Positions 18,435-26,240 of a DNA stretch of 34,767 bases are shown piece after piece. Location of the stretch: NCBI RefSeq assembly GCF_025965075.1, contig NZ_JAOPXQ010000176.1, positions 1-34,767 of the forward strand, written 5' to 3'. Position 1 is the stretch's first letter. Each line of letters opens with the position of its first letter. Source of the DNA: Aeromicrobium sp. (GTDB taxonomy: Bacteria > Actinomycetota > Actinomycetes > Propionibacteriales > Nocardioidaceae). Both the position numbers and the translations under genes were made by a program. Below the pieces are notes generated by a model. It made no database searches and was not told the DNA's origin. It saw nothing but the letters and a program-made list of their open reading frames with translations.

Positions 18435-19562
18435 CTACTTCGGCATGCCGTCCTCGGTGCACAACGAGCCGATCTCGGACGTCTTGTCGGCCTTGATGAG
18501 GTCGAACATCCGCGGTGCGCGCTGCGCGTCCCAGTTGACCGCGAGGTCCTGGATCGGGACGGTGCAGCTGAGGCCGCCGCCACCCATCGCCGACGACAGC
18601 GCGAGGGCGAACCTGACGAGCGCGACGGGCCCGACGTTCTCGCCGATCCGCAGCGACCCCGACGCGCCCGAGGCGACCTTGGCGTAGCGGACCGGGTTGA
18701 TGACGGTCCACGGCGACTTGGCCTCCGACGAGATCGAGCCGAGCACCTCGCGCTGGTTCTGCACCCGCTGGATGTCGCCGTTGCCGAACGAGTGCCGGTT
18801 GCGCGAGTACGCCAGCGCGGTCGGGCCGTCGGCGGTCTGGCAACCCTTCTTGACGTCGAGCCCCGAGTCCTTGTCCTTCAGGTCGTCCTTGGGGCAGATC
18901 TCGACGCCGCCAAGCGAGTCGACGACCTTGACCAGGCCGCCGAAGCCGACCTCGATGTAGTCGTCGACCCGGATGCCGGTGTTGCTCTCGATCGTCTTGA
19001 CCAGGAGCTTGGGGCCGCCCAGGGCGTACGCCGCATTGATCTTGGTCGTGCCGTAGCCGGCGATCGGGACCAGCGAGTCACGCGGGATCGACAGCAGCAC
19101 GCTGGGGCCGCTGCCGGTGTGCAGCAGCAGGATCGTGTCGGTGCGGGCGCCCGCGGGATTGCCCGTCGTGAGCTTCTTGCGCTCCTCGGCGCTCAGGCCG
19201 CGGCGGCTGTCCGAGCCGACCAGGAGGTACGTCGTCCCGGGCTGGTCGCCCGGGCGGTCGCCGCCGGGCTCGGCGTCGACCTTCTCGATCTTGCCCCAGG
19301 CCCAGATCGGCACCGCGATGAGGAAGATGATCCACGCGGCCAGCAGGGCCAGCACGATCCGGCGGACCGGCCGCTTGCGTCGCGGCTTCCGGGGCGGGGC
19401 CGCCCCGGCTCCCTTGCCGCCGCCACGCCCCGGCGGGGGGAGGTTGGGCGGGGGCAGGTCCGGTGCGGGCTGTCGCGACGAGCCCTGCCGGGGGACCTGC
19501 CGCGTCGGCTCGTCCTCACCGTAGAGCCACCCGTAGCTGCCCTGGGGACGGTCGTCTGACAT
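18435..19562 (-). CDS. LCP (LytR-CpsA-Psr) family protein
   Basis: TTYLLVGSDSRRGLSAEERKKL...RTDTILLLHTGSGPSVLLSIPRDSLVPIAGYGTTKINAAYALGGPKLLVKTIESNTGIRVDDYIEVGFGGLVKVVDSLGGVEIC; Pro-rich cytoplasmic N-terminus and one TM helix. Confidence 0.95.
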   Translation of the reverse strand: MSDDRPQGSYGWLYGEDEPTRQVPRQGSSRQPAPDLPPPNLPPPGRGGGKGAGAAPPRKPRRKRPVRRIVLALLAAWIIFLIAVPIWAWGKIEKVDAEPGGDRPGDQPGTTYLLVGSDSRRGLSAEERKKLTTGNPAGARTDTILLLHTGSGPSVLLSIPRDSLVPIAGYGTTKINAAYALGGPKLLVKTIESNTGIRVDDYIEVGFGGLVKVVDSLGGVEICPKDDLKDKDSGLDVKKGCQTADGPTALAYSRNRHSFGNGDIQRVQNQREVLGSISSEAKSPWTVINPVRYAKVASGASGSLRIGENVGPVALVRFALALSSAMGGGGLSCTVPIQDLAVNWDAQRAPRMFDLIKADKTSEIGSLCTEDGMPK

Positions 19563-19723
19563 GGCACAGACCGTACCCGACCCGTCATGGCGGGACCGTC
19601 ATCGCCGGCGCGACCGCGGCGCACAAAATCCGCGGCCCGACGTCGGCGCGCCCTCAACCTCGGATCGAGAGTTTGTGTGCACACTGAGAACCGCCTCAGC
19701 CTCTTCCCCCGTGTGAGGACACC

Positions 19724-21154
19724 ATGTCTGACGTTCGATCGAGTGTGATGGGTGGGTCCTACGACCGCCCCGCCGACACCTCGGCCCGCATCCAGTTCCG
19801 CCGCGCCCTGACCCTGACGGCCATGACGCTCGTCATGCCCGGGTCCGCGCAGCTCGTGATGGGCAACAAGCGGGTCGGGCGCATCGGTGTCCGCATCTGG
19901 CTGGCCTTCCTCGCCGTCGGCGTGGTGCTGGCGTTCCTGGCCCTGACGTCGCGTCGCACGATGCTGAGCCTGGCGCTCGACTCGCGGCTGCTGACGCTCG
20001 GCAAGTGGGTCCTGATCGCCGGTGCGATCGCCTGGGTGGCCCTGCTGATCGATGCGTGGCGGCTGGGCCGCCCGCTGGAGCTGGCCCGCAACCACCGCCT
20101 CTGGGTCGCGGGGCTCAACAGCGCCCTGTGCTTCGTCACGGCCGGCACGATGTTCTTCGCCGCCCACCTGGTCAGCGTGCAGAACTCGTTCCTCGGCACG
20201 GTCTTCGCCTCCGAGACGGTCTCGAAGCCGGAGGCCGGCCGCTACAACGTCCTGCTGCTGGGCGGCGACTCCGGTCCTGACCGCAGCGGCATCCGTCCCG
20301 ACTCCCTCACGGTGGCCAGCATCGACAAGGACTCCGGACGCACGGTCCTGATCGGCCTGCCGCGCAACCTGCAGGACGTGCCCTTCCCGAAGGGGTCGGT
20401 CATGCGGAAGCAGTTCCCCGACGGCTTCAACGGCGAGGGCCAGTACCTCAACGCGATCAACACCTGGGCCAACGACCACGCCTCGCTGTTCAAGGACAAG
20501 GACCCGGGCCTCGACGCGACGATGGGCGCGGTCGAGGAGATCACGGGCCTCAAGCTCAACTACTACGCCCTGGTCAACATGAAGGGCTTCTCCCAGCTGA
20601 TCAACGCGGTCGGCGGCGTGACGCTGAACGTCCGCGAGCGCACCGCGATCGGCGGCATCGGCTCGCCGATCCGCGGCTACATCGAGGCCGGCGAGCAGAA
20701 GCTCACGGGGGACCAGGCGCTGTGGTACTCCCGCAGCCGCGTCCAGAACGACGACTTCTCCCGCATGGGCCGCCAGAAGTGCGTCATGAACGCCATGCTG
20801 CACCAGCTCAGCCCCCAGGCCGTCCTGCTCAACGTCGAGAAGATCGCGAAGTCCAGCAAGGCGTTGCTGACGACCAACATCCCACGCGGCGACCTCGACG
20901 TCTTCGCGGACCTGGCGCTCAAGGCCAAGGCGCAGAAGGTGTCGACGGTGTCGCTGGTCCCGCCGGTCATCTACACCGGCAGCCCCGACTACGACAAGGT
21001 GCGACGCCTCGTCGACCAGGCCGTCGCCAAGGCCGAGGGCCGGGCGACCTCCGGCCGGTTCACGACCGCGACGCTCGCGATCCCCAAGGCCGGCGAGGTG
21101 GCGAAGGATCCCCGCAAGGCCAACCAGACCGGGGACCTCGGCTCGTCCTGCTGA
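19724..21154 (+). CDS. LCP family protein with polytopic N-terminus
   Basis: YNVLLLGGDSGPDRSGIRPDSLTVASIDKDSGRTVLIGLPRNLQDVPFPKGS...YYALVNMKGFSQLINAVGGVTLNVRERTAIGG...QALWYSRSRVQNDDFSRMGRQK; several N-terminal TM helices. Confidence 0.94.
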   Translation: MSDVRSSVMGGSYDRPADTSARIQFRRALTLTAMTLVMPGSAQLVMGNKRVGRIGVRIWLAFLAVGVVLAFLALTSRRTMLSLALDSRLLTLGKWVLIAGAIAWVALLIDAWRLGRPLELARNHRLWVAGLNSALCFVTAGTMFFAAHLVSVQNSFLGTVFASETVSKPEAGRYNVLLLGGDSGPDRSGIRPDSLTVASIDKDSGRTVLIGLPRNLQDVPFPKGSVMRKQFPDGFNGEGQYLNAINTWANDHASLFKDKDPGLDATMGAVEEITGLKLNYYALVNMKGFSQLINAVGGVTLNVRERTAIGGIGSPIRGYIEAGEQKLTGDQALWYSRSRVQNDDFSRMGRQKCVMNAMLHQLSPQAVLLNVEKIAKSSKALLTTNIPRGDLDVFADLALKAKAQKVSTVSLVPPVIYTGSPDYDKVRRLVDQAVAKAEGRATSGRFTTATLAIPKAGEVAKDPRKANQTGDLGSSC

Positions 21155-21253
21155 CGGATCGGGGCGCGACGGCGCGCGTCTCGGCGATCCGTGCTCGCGA
21201 CAGGGCCGCGCATCGGTGATAATGGTGCCTCGCCCGTACCACCGTGAGGGAAC

Positions 21254-22660
21254 ATGACGCATCGCGCGAGTCTTCTGGGCCGTGGCTATACGGACAGTCA
21301 CCTGGACTCGCCGCGGATCCGCTTCCGTCGCGCCTTGATGCTGTGCCTGCTGACGGTGCTGGTCCCGGGAGCGGGACACCTCGCGGTGGGCCGCCGGGTC
21401 GTCGGGTGGCTCGCGCTGACGCTGTGGCTGGGCGTGCTGGCCGGCGGCGGCTACCTGCTCTGGCGCTACCGCAGCGATCGCGCCGAGGTCATCGGCTGGT
21501 TCACCGATCCCGACGTCCTGTTCACCGCGCGGATCGCGATCGTCACGGTCGCGATCCTGTGGGGGATCCTGTTCCTCGACGCCTGGCGGCTCGCCTCGCC
21601 GTTCCGGCTCAACTTCGTCCGGGCGGCCCTGGTCACGGTGCTCAACCTGGCGATCATCGGGGGTGTCGCGGGCTCGACGGCGTACGCCTCGCAGGTCATC
21701 AAGGTCTCCCGGGAGACCGTGACCCAGGTCTTCCCGGAGAACGTCCCGACGTCCGAGCCCCTCAAGGGCCGCTACAACATCCTCCTGATCGGGTCCGACG
21801 CGCGGGCGGACCGCGCCGGCGTACGGCCCGACTCGCTGACGGTCGCCAGCATCGACGCCGACACGGGCAAGGTCGTGCTGGTGTCGCTGCCGCGCAACCT
21901 GCAGAACGTCCCGTTCTCCAAGGGCTCGCCCATGCTGCAGGTCTATCCCAACGGCTACAACTGCGGACCGACGTGCCTGCTCAACGCGGTGCACACCGAG
22001 GCGCAGAACCGCACCGACCTCTACCCGGACAGCAAGGACCCCGGCCTCGAGGCGACGATCGACGCCGTCGAGGGCGCGACCGACCTCAAGGTCAACTACT
22101 ACGTCATGGTCAACCTCAACGGGTTCAAGGGCCTCGTCGACGCGGTCGGTGGGGTCGAGATGGACGTCAAGACCCGCATCGCGATGTTCGGCCACGACGA
22201 CGCCTACAAGCAGACGTACATCGAGATCGGGAAGCAGAAGCTCGACGGGCAGCAGGCGCTCTGGTACGCCCGGAGCCGGGTCCAGTCCGACGACTACACC
22301 CGCATGGGCCGGCAGAAGTGCCTGATGGCGGCGATGGCCGACCAGCTCAGCCCGACCACGGTCCTGCGCAACGCGACCAAGATCGCGTCGTCGGGCAAGG
22401 AGCTGCTCAGCACGACGATCCCGCAGCAGGAGCTCGGCCAGTTCGCGGATCTCGCGCTCAAGTCACGCGGCACCAAGATCCGGACGGTCTCGATCGTGCC
22501 GCCGCAGTTCAACACCGTGACGCCGGACTATGTCGCGATCCACGCCGCGATCCAGAAGGCCATCGACAAGTCCGAGGGCACCCTTCCCTCGAAGAAGGGC
22601 CCCAAGGACGACTCGGGCCGGGCGTCCAACAACTCCGACGACCTCAAAGCCACCTGCTGA
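21254..22660 (+). CDS. LCP family protein with polytopic N-terminus (tandem paralogue of the upstream gene)
   Basis: YNILLIGSDARADRAGVRPDSLTVASIDADTGKVVLVSLPRNLQNVPFSKGSPM...YYVMVNLNGFKGLVDAVGGVEMDVKTRIAMFG...QALWYARSRVQSDDYTRMGRQK. Confidence 0.94.
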   Translation: MTHRASLLGRGYTDSHLDSPRIRFRRALMLCLLTVLVPGAGHLAVGRRVVGWLALTLWLGVLAGGGYLLWRYRSDRAEVIGWFTDPDVLFTARIAIVTVAILWGILFLDAWRLASPFRLNFVRAALVTVLNLAIIGGVAGSTAYASQVIKVSRETVTQVFPENVPTSEPLKGRYNILLIGSDARADRAGVRPDSLTVASIDADTGKVVLVSLPRNLQNVPFSKGSPMLQVYPNGYNCGPTCLLNAVHTEAQNRTDLYPDSKDPGLEATIDAVEGATDLKVNYYVMVNLNGFKGLVDAVGGVEMDVKTRIAMFGHDDAYKQTYIEIGKQKLDGQQALWYARSRVQSDDYTRMGRQKCLMAAMADQLSPTTVLRNATKIASSGKELLSTTIPQQELGQFADLALKSRGTKIRTVSIVPPQFNTVTPDYVAIHAAIQKAIDKSEGTLPSKKGPKDDSGRASNNSDDLKATC

Positions 22661-22687
22661 CGGGCCGTGGGCCGTTGGTGACCACGG

Positions 22688-22703
22688 GCCGAGCGAGCTC
22701 GGC
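22688..22703. terminator. Perfect hairpin between convergent genes
   Basis: GCCGAGC-GA-GCTCGGC directly adjacent to the minus-strand stop codon at 22704; a second imperfect stem (GGCCGTGG...CCACGGGCC) lies just to the left. Confidence 0.5.
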
Positions 22704-23489
22704 TTACTTGTCCTGGGCCTTGTTGTACGCCTCGATGACCTCGTCGGGGTCGCCGTCCATGATCAGGGTGCCCTGGTCGAGCCAGATGACCCGGCTGCAG
22801 GTGTCCTTGATCGACTTCATGGAGTGGCTGACGAGGAACACCGTGCCGGCGTTGTCGCGGATCTCCCGGATCCGGGCCTCGCTGCGCTGGCGGAATGTCC
22901 GGTCGCCGACCGCGAGGGCCTCGTCGACGATGAGGATCTCGTGCGTCTTGACGCTCGCGAGCGCGAACTTGAGCCGCGCCGTCATGCCGGAGGAGTAGGC
23001 GCGCATCGGCAGGTCGATGAACTTCTCGAGGCCCGCGAACGACACGATGTCGTCGTAGTTCGCCTCGATCTCCTCCATCGTGAAGCCCATCGCGAGGCCG
23101 CCGAGGACGATGTTGCGGTCGCCCGACAGATCCTTCATGAGGGCCGCGCCGACGCCCAGGAGGCTGGGCCTGGACTGGGCGTAGATCGCGCCGCTGCTGG
23201 TGCTGGTCAGGCCGACGATCGCGCGCATCAGGGTCGACTTGCCGGAGCCGTTGGTGCCGATCACGCCGATGCTGTCGTTCTCGTACGCCGTGAAGGAGAC
23301 GCCCTTGAGGGCGTGCACGGTGCGCATCTGCTTGCCGCGCCCACGCAGCTTCAGGGACCGACGGTCCGACGCCGTGGGGCGCTTGCCGGTCGCGAAGACC
23401 TTGTACTCCACGTGCACGTCGTCGACGATGACGATCGGACGACGGGTCTCGGGGCTGTCACTCGACACGTCCGTACCTCTCTTCCGCAC
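22704..23489 (-). CDS. ABC transporter ATP-binding protein, polysaccharide/teichoic-acid exporter type (Wzt/TagH-like)
   Basis: Walker A GTNGSGKSTLM, SSGMTARLKFALASVKTHEILIVDEALAVGD signature/Walker B typical of polysaccharide exporters; the true start may be GTG near 23468 (VSSDSPETRRP). Confidence 0.92.
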   Translation of the reverse strand: MRKRGTDVSSDSPETRRPIVIVDDVHVEYKVFATGKRPTASDRRSLKLRGRGKQMRTVHALKGVSFTAYENDSIGVIGTNGSGKSTLMRAIVGLTSTSSGAIYAQSRPSLLGVGAALMKDLSGDRNIVLGGLAMGFTMEEIEANYDDIVSFAGLEKFIDLPMRAYSSGMTARLKFALASVKTHEILIVDEALAVGDRTFRQRSEARIREIRDNAGTVFLVSHSMKSIKDTCSRVIWLDQGTLIMDGDPDEVIEAYNKAQDK

Positions 23490-24315
23490 GCCAGAAGAAC
23501 CACACGCCGAAGGCGAACAGGCCGATGGACCAGGCCGTCACGCGCCACCAGAACTGCTCGTTGACGTCGTAGCCGGGCCCCTCGAGCAGGCACGCGCGCG
23601 CGAGGCTCAGGAACTCGTGGATGGGCTGCCAGTTGCTGATCGAGATGACCCAGGGGGTGTCGCCGAAACGCTTCTCGACGCTGAAGAAGATCCCCGTCGT
23701 GTAGAACACGAAGCGGGTCAGGAACGGCAGGAAGTTGTTGAGGTCGCGCCAGTGGACCGACAGGCGTGCCGTGACGAGCGCGAGGCCCGCGTTGAACAGG
23801 TAGAACAGGAAGAACAGCGGGATGATCAGCAGCCAGTGGCCGTTGGGGGGATTGCCGCTGACGAGCAGGAAGATCAGCATGATCGCGACGGTCGGCAGGA
23901 ACTGCAGGAACCGCTGGGTCACGGCCGCCAGGGGCAGCACCATGCGGGGGAAGGCCAGGCTCTGGACGAGGGAGGCGTTGTTGGTGATGGCCTTGCCGCC
24001 GGCGGTCCAGGACTGCGCGAAGAACTCGAAGACGAACACCCCGATGATGAGGAACTCGACGAAGTGCGGCGGCCGACCGGCCGGGCCGATCAGCAGGCCG
24101 AACACCGCGCCGTAGACCAGGGCGTTCAGCAACGGCTTGAGGATGACCCAGAACATGCCGAGCGAGTTCTGCTGGTTCTCCGACTCGATCTTGAACCGGG
24201 CCATGGAGTAGACGAAGATCCGTCGGCGCCAGACCTCGGCGACGTAGGCGGACAGCGAAGGGCGTTGGCCGACCTTCATCAGGCCCGCGCGTGCCGCATC
24301 CTCGGCGGTTGTCAT
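23458..24315 (-). CDS. ABC-2 type transporter permease, polysaccharide exporter (Wzm/TagG-like)
   Basis: IKPLLNALVYGAVFGLLIG...SWTAGGKAITNNASLVQSLAFPRMVLPLAAVTQRFLQFLP...DLNNFLPFLTRFVFYTTGIFFSVEKRF; overlaps the downstream ATPase gene. Confidence 0.92.
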   Translation of the reverse strand: MTTAEDAARAGLMKVGQRPSLSAYVAEVWRRRIFVYSMARFKIESENQQNSLGMFWVILKPLLNALVYGAVFGLLIGPAGRPPHFVEFLIIGVFVFEFFAQSWTAGGKAITNNASLVQSLAFPRMVLPLAAVTQRFLQFLPTVAIMLIFLLVSGNPPNGHWLLIIPLFFLFYLFNAGLALVTARLSVHWRDLNNFLPFLTRFVFYTTGIFFSVEKRFGDTPWVISISNWQPIHEFLSLARACLLEGPGYDVNEQFWWRVTAWSIGLFAFGVWFFWRAEERYGRVE

Positions 24316-24397
24316 TCGATTCGTGTCCCTACTGTCTCAGACGATCCGGACCGGGGGACGGGCCCCGCGGCGGCCTCGTCGAGTGTAGTGGACTTCG

Positions 24398-25063
24398 TCA
24401 TCCGAGCCGCCCGACCTCTTGCGTGGCCACGCGGGAGATCTCCTCGGGTGTGGCGGCCGCCACGACGACGAGGGACCCGCCACCGAGGCAGGCGTCGACG
24501 AGGAGCCGGGCGTCCCGGGCCACGGGACCGGGTGCGACGACGCGGCGGACGGGGTCGGGCGTGGCGGCGGCGAGGAGCTCCGCATGGGTCGACGCCGTCC
24601 CCTCGAGGTCGATCGCGGGGCTGTCCGGCCCGGGCGGGTCCAGGGCGAGGAAGTGGTCGCCGTGGCCGGGCACCTCGGCGCCGAGGTCCAGGAAGCCCGG
24701 CGGTGGCGTCGCGAACCGGGCGCCGAGCGGCCGCAGCGAGGCGGCGACCTTGAGGGGTTCGTCGGCCTCGAGCTCGGGTCCGCTGACGCCGATGTCGGCG
24801 TCGCGGTCGACCACGACCCCGCCGACGTTCCACGCCGACAGGATCCAGACGATCCGCAGCCAGTGGCTCGGCAGGCCCAGTCGGATGCGGGTGCCGGGCT
24901 CGGCCTCGAGCTCGTCGACCAGGAAGTTGCTGGTCTTGGCGACCCAGTTGGCGGTCGTGACGGTGCTGAGCTCGACGCGCTCGCCCGTCGCCATGTCGTA
25001 GAACGTGATGAGCGGCTGCGAGGGATCCGGCGCGACGCGGAGCAGCTGGTCGAGGGACTTCAT
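24398..25063 (-). CDS. TIGR03089 family protein
   Basis: ITFYDMATGERVELSTVTTANWVAKTSNFLVDELEAEPGTRIRLGLPSHWLRIVWILSAWNVGGVVVD: short AMP-ligase N-terminal-like family. Confidence 0.88.
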   Translation of the reverse strand: MKSLDQLLRVAPDPSQPLITFYDMATGERVELSTVTTANWVAKTSNFLVDELEAEPGTRIRLGLPSHWLRIVWILSAWNVGGVVVDRDADIGVSGPELEADEPLKVAASLRPLGARFATPPPGFLDLGAEVPGHGDHFLALDPPGPDSPAIDLEGTASTHAELLAAATPDPVRRVVAPGPVARDARLLVDACLGGGSLVVVAAATPEEISRVATQEVGRLG

Positions 25064-25830
25064 GCCACGACCTGCCGGGCGCGAGCGACGACGGTCGCCG
25101 GATCGGCATCGACACGTTCGGCCGCCCCGGGATCGGTCTCGCGAAGCCCCGCGACCCGGACCAGGTCGGCCGGTGCCGTGTCGTCGTGGTCGACGACCAG
25201 GACCGGGAGGTCGGCCGCGACCAGGTCGACGAACCCCGGTGTCCTCAGGACGGGGTCGACCGCCAGCGTGCGGCTCGAGGGGCCGATCACCAGGACGTCG
25301 GCGTCACGCACCGCCTCGGAGACGGTTGACGACACCGTGATGCCCTCGGCGATCAGGAGCAGCTGGGTCGCCTCGTGCGCGGCCGGGTCGTCGAGGTACT
25401 CCTCGACGTGGACCGCCCGCGGGTCCTCGGACCCGACGACGACGCGCAGCTCGGCACGGTCCTCGCACACCGGCAGCAGCCGGTAGGGGAGCGCGGCCCG
25501 GGTCGCCGCGGCGACCGTCGCGTCGGTCAGGGTCCCGCCGTTCAGGACGAGGTCGGTGCGGACCAGCCGGGCGGCGACGGCCTGGTCGCTCGCCCGCTGC
25601 CACCGCGGGACGTACCCGATCTGCTCGAGCGAGTCGGCGACGGCAAACGTCGTCCCGGTCGCGGCGGGGACCAGCAGCACGTCGAGGTCCGGGCTCGCGA
25701 GCAGTCCTGCCGACACGTGGCCGCGCACCGTCGGCGCGATGACGGTCAGCTCGTCGTCGGGCGCCAGGGCGGCCGCGAGGGAGTGGGCGAAGGGGGCGCC
25801 GTCGGCGCCGGAGACGAGCGTGATGCGCAT
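25060..25830 (-). CDS. CofD/FbiA-like protein (divergent, probably non-catalytic)
   Basis: MRITLVSGADGAPFAHSLAAAL...VPRWQRASDQAVAARLVRTDLVLNGGTLTDATVAAATRAALPYRLLPVCEDRAELRVVVGSEDPRAVHVEEYLDD...DADVLVIGPSSRTLAVDPVLRTPGFVDLV tracks CofD/FbiA order but has lost key motifs; adjacent to WhiB as fbiA is in related genomes. Confidence 0.7.
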   Translation of the reverse strand: MRITLVSGADGAPFAHSLAAALAPDDELTVIAPTVRGHVSAGLLASPDLDVLLVPAATGTTFAVADSLEQIGYVPRWQRASDQAVAARLVRTDLVLNGGTLTDATVAAATRAALPYRLLPVCEDRAELRVVVGSEDPRAVHVEEYLDDPAAHEATQLLLIAEGITVSSTVSEAVRDADVLVIGPSSRTLAVDPVLRTPGFVDLVAADLPVLVVDHDDTAPADLVRVAGLRETDPGAAERVDADPATVVARARQVVA

Positions 25831-25910
25831 GCGTCCATTGTGTCGTGGGCCCCCGCGGTGAACGGCAGCGGGGCGACACGCCGGGAATTTGGTGAATCTT
25901 GCCATTCGGC

Positions 25911-25940
25911 TTGACATGTGAGAGGCGACAGGACTGTAAT
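25911..25940 (+). promoter_or_regulatory. Sigma-70-type promoter upstream of the WhiB-family gene
   Basis: TTGACA (25911-25916) - 18 nt - TGTAAT (25935-25940), just upstream of ATG 25948. Confidence 0.6.
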
Positions 25941-25947
25941 TCCACGT

Positions 25948-26202
25948 ATGTCATTCGATTTGGGTCAGCCGCAAGAGCTCGACGAGGAACTCATGTGGCA
26001 GGAGCGCGCCCTGTGTGCTCAGACGGACCCCGAGGCATTCTTCCCGGAGAAGGGTGGATCCACGCGTGAGGCCAAGCGGGTCTGCCTGACGTGCGACGTC
26101 CGAGGAGAGTGCCTCGAGTACGCCCTGGCACACGATGAGCGGTTCGGCATCTGGGGCGGTCTGTCCGAGCGCGAGCGGCGCAAGCTCAAGAAGCGCGCTT
26201 AG
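25948..26202 (+). CDS. WhiB family transcriptional regulator (WhiB2/WhmD-like)
   Basis: Four Cys pattern ALCAQTDPEAFFPEKGGSTREAKRVCLTCDVRGECLEYALAHDERFGIWGGLSERERRKLKKRA. Confidence 0.95.
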   Translation: MSFDLGQPQELDEELMWQERALCAQTDPEAFFPEKGGSTREAKRVCLTCDVRGECLEYALAHDERFGIWGGLSERERRKLKKRA

Positions 26203-26240
26203 AACAGCGCCCTTTCCCTCGTCCACTAGGGTCGGTCCTT

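Noticed and set aside
19675-19684. GTGTGCACAC palindrome upstream of the first tandem LCP gene
   Set aside because: Only 10 nt and not extended on either side; too short to call an operator without comparative data.
19193-22195. 1000-aa minus-strand ORF opposite the LCP genes
   Set aside because: Low-complexity Arg/Asp/Gly/Val-rich shadow frame typical of high-GC codon bias; the + strand carries clear LCP domains.
25837-25842. CACAAT as a leaderless -10 for the CofD-like gene
   Set aside because: Spacing (6 nt) fits but the hexamer lacks the initial T of TANNNT; left out of the leaderless list.
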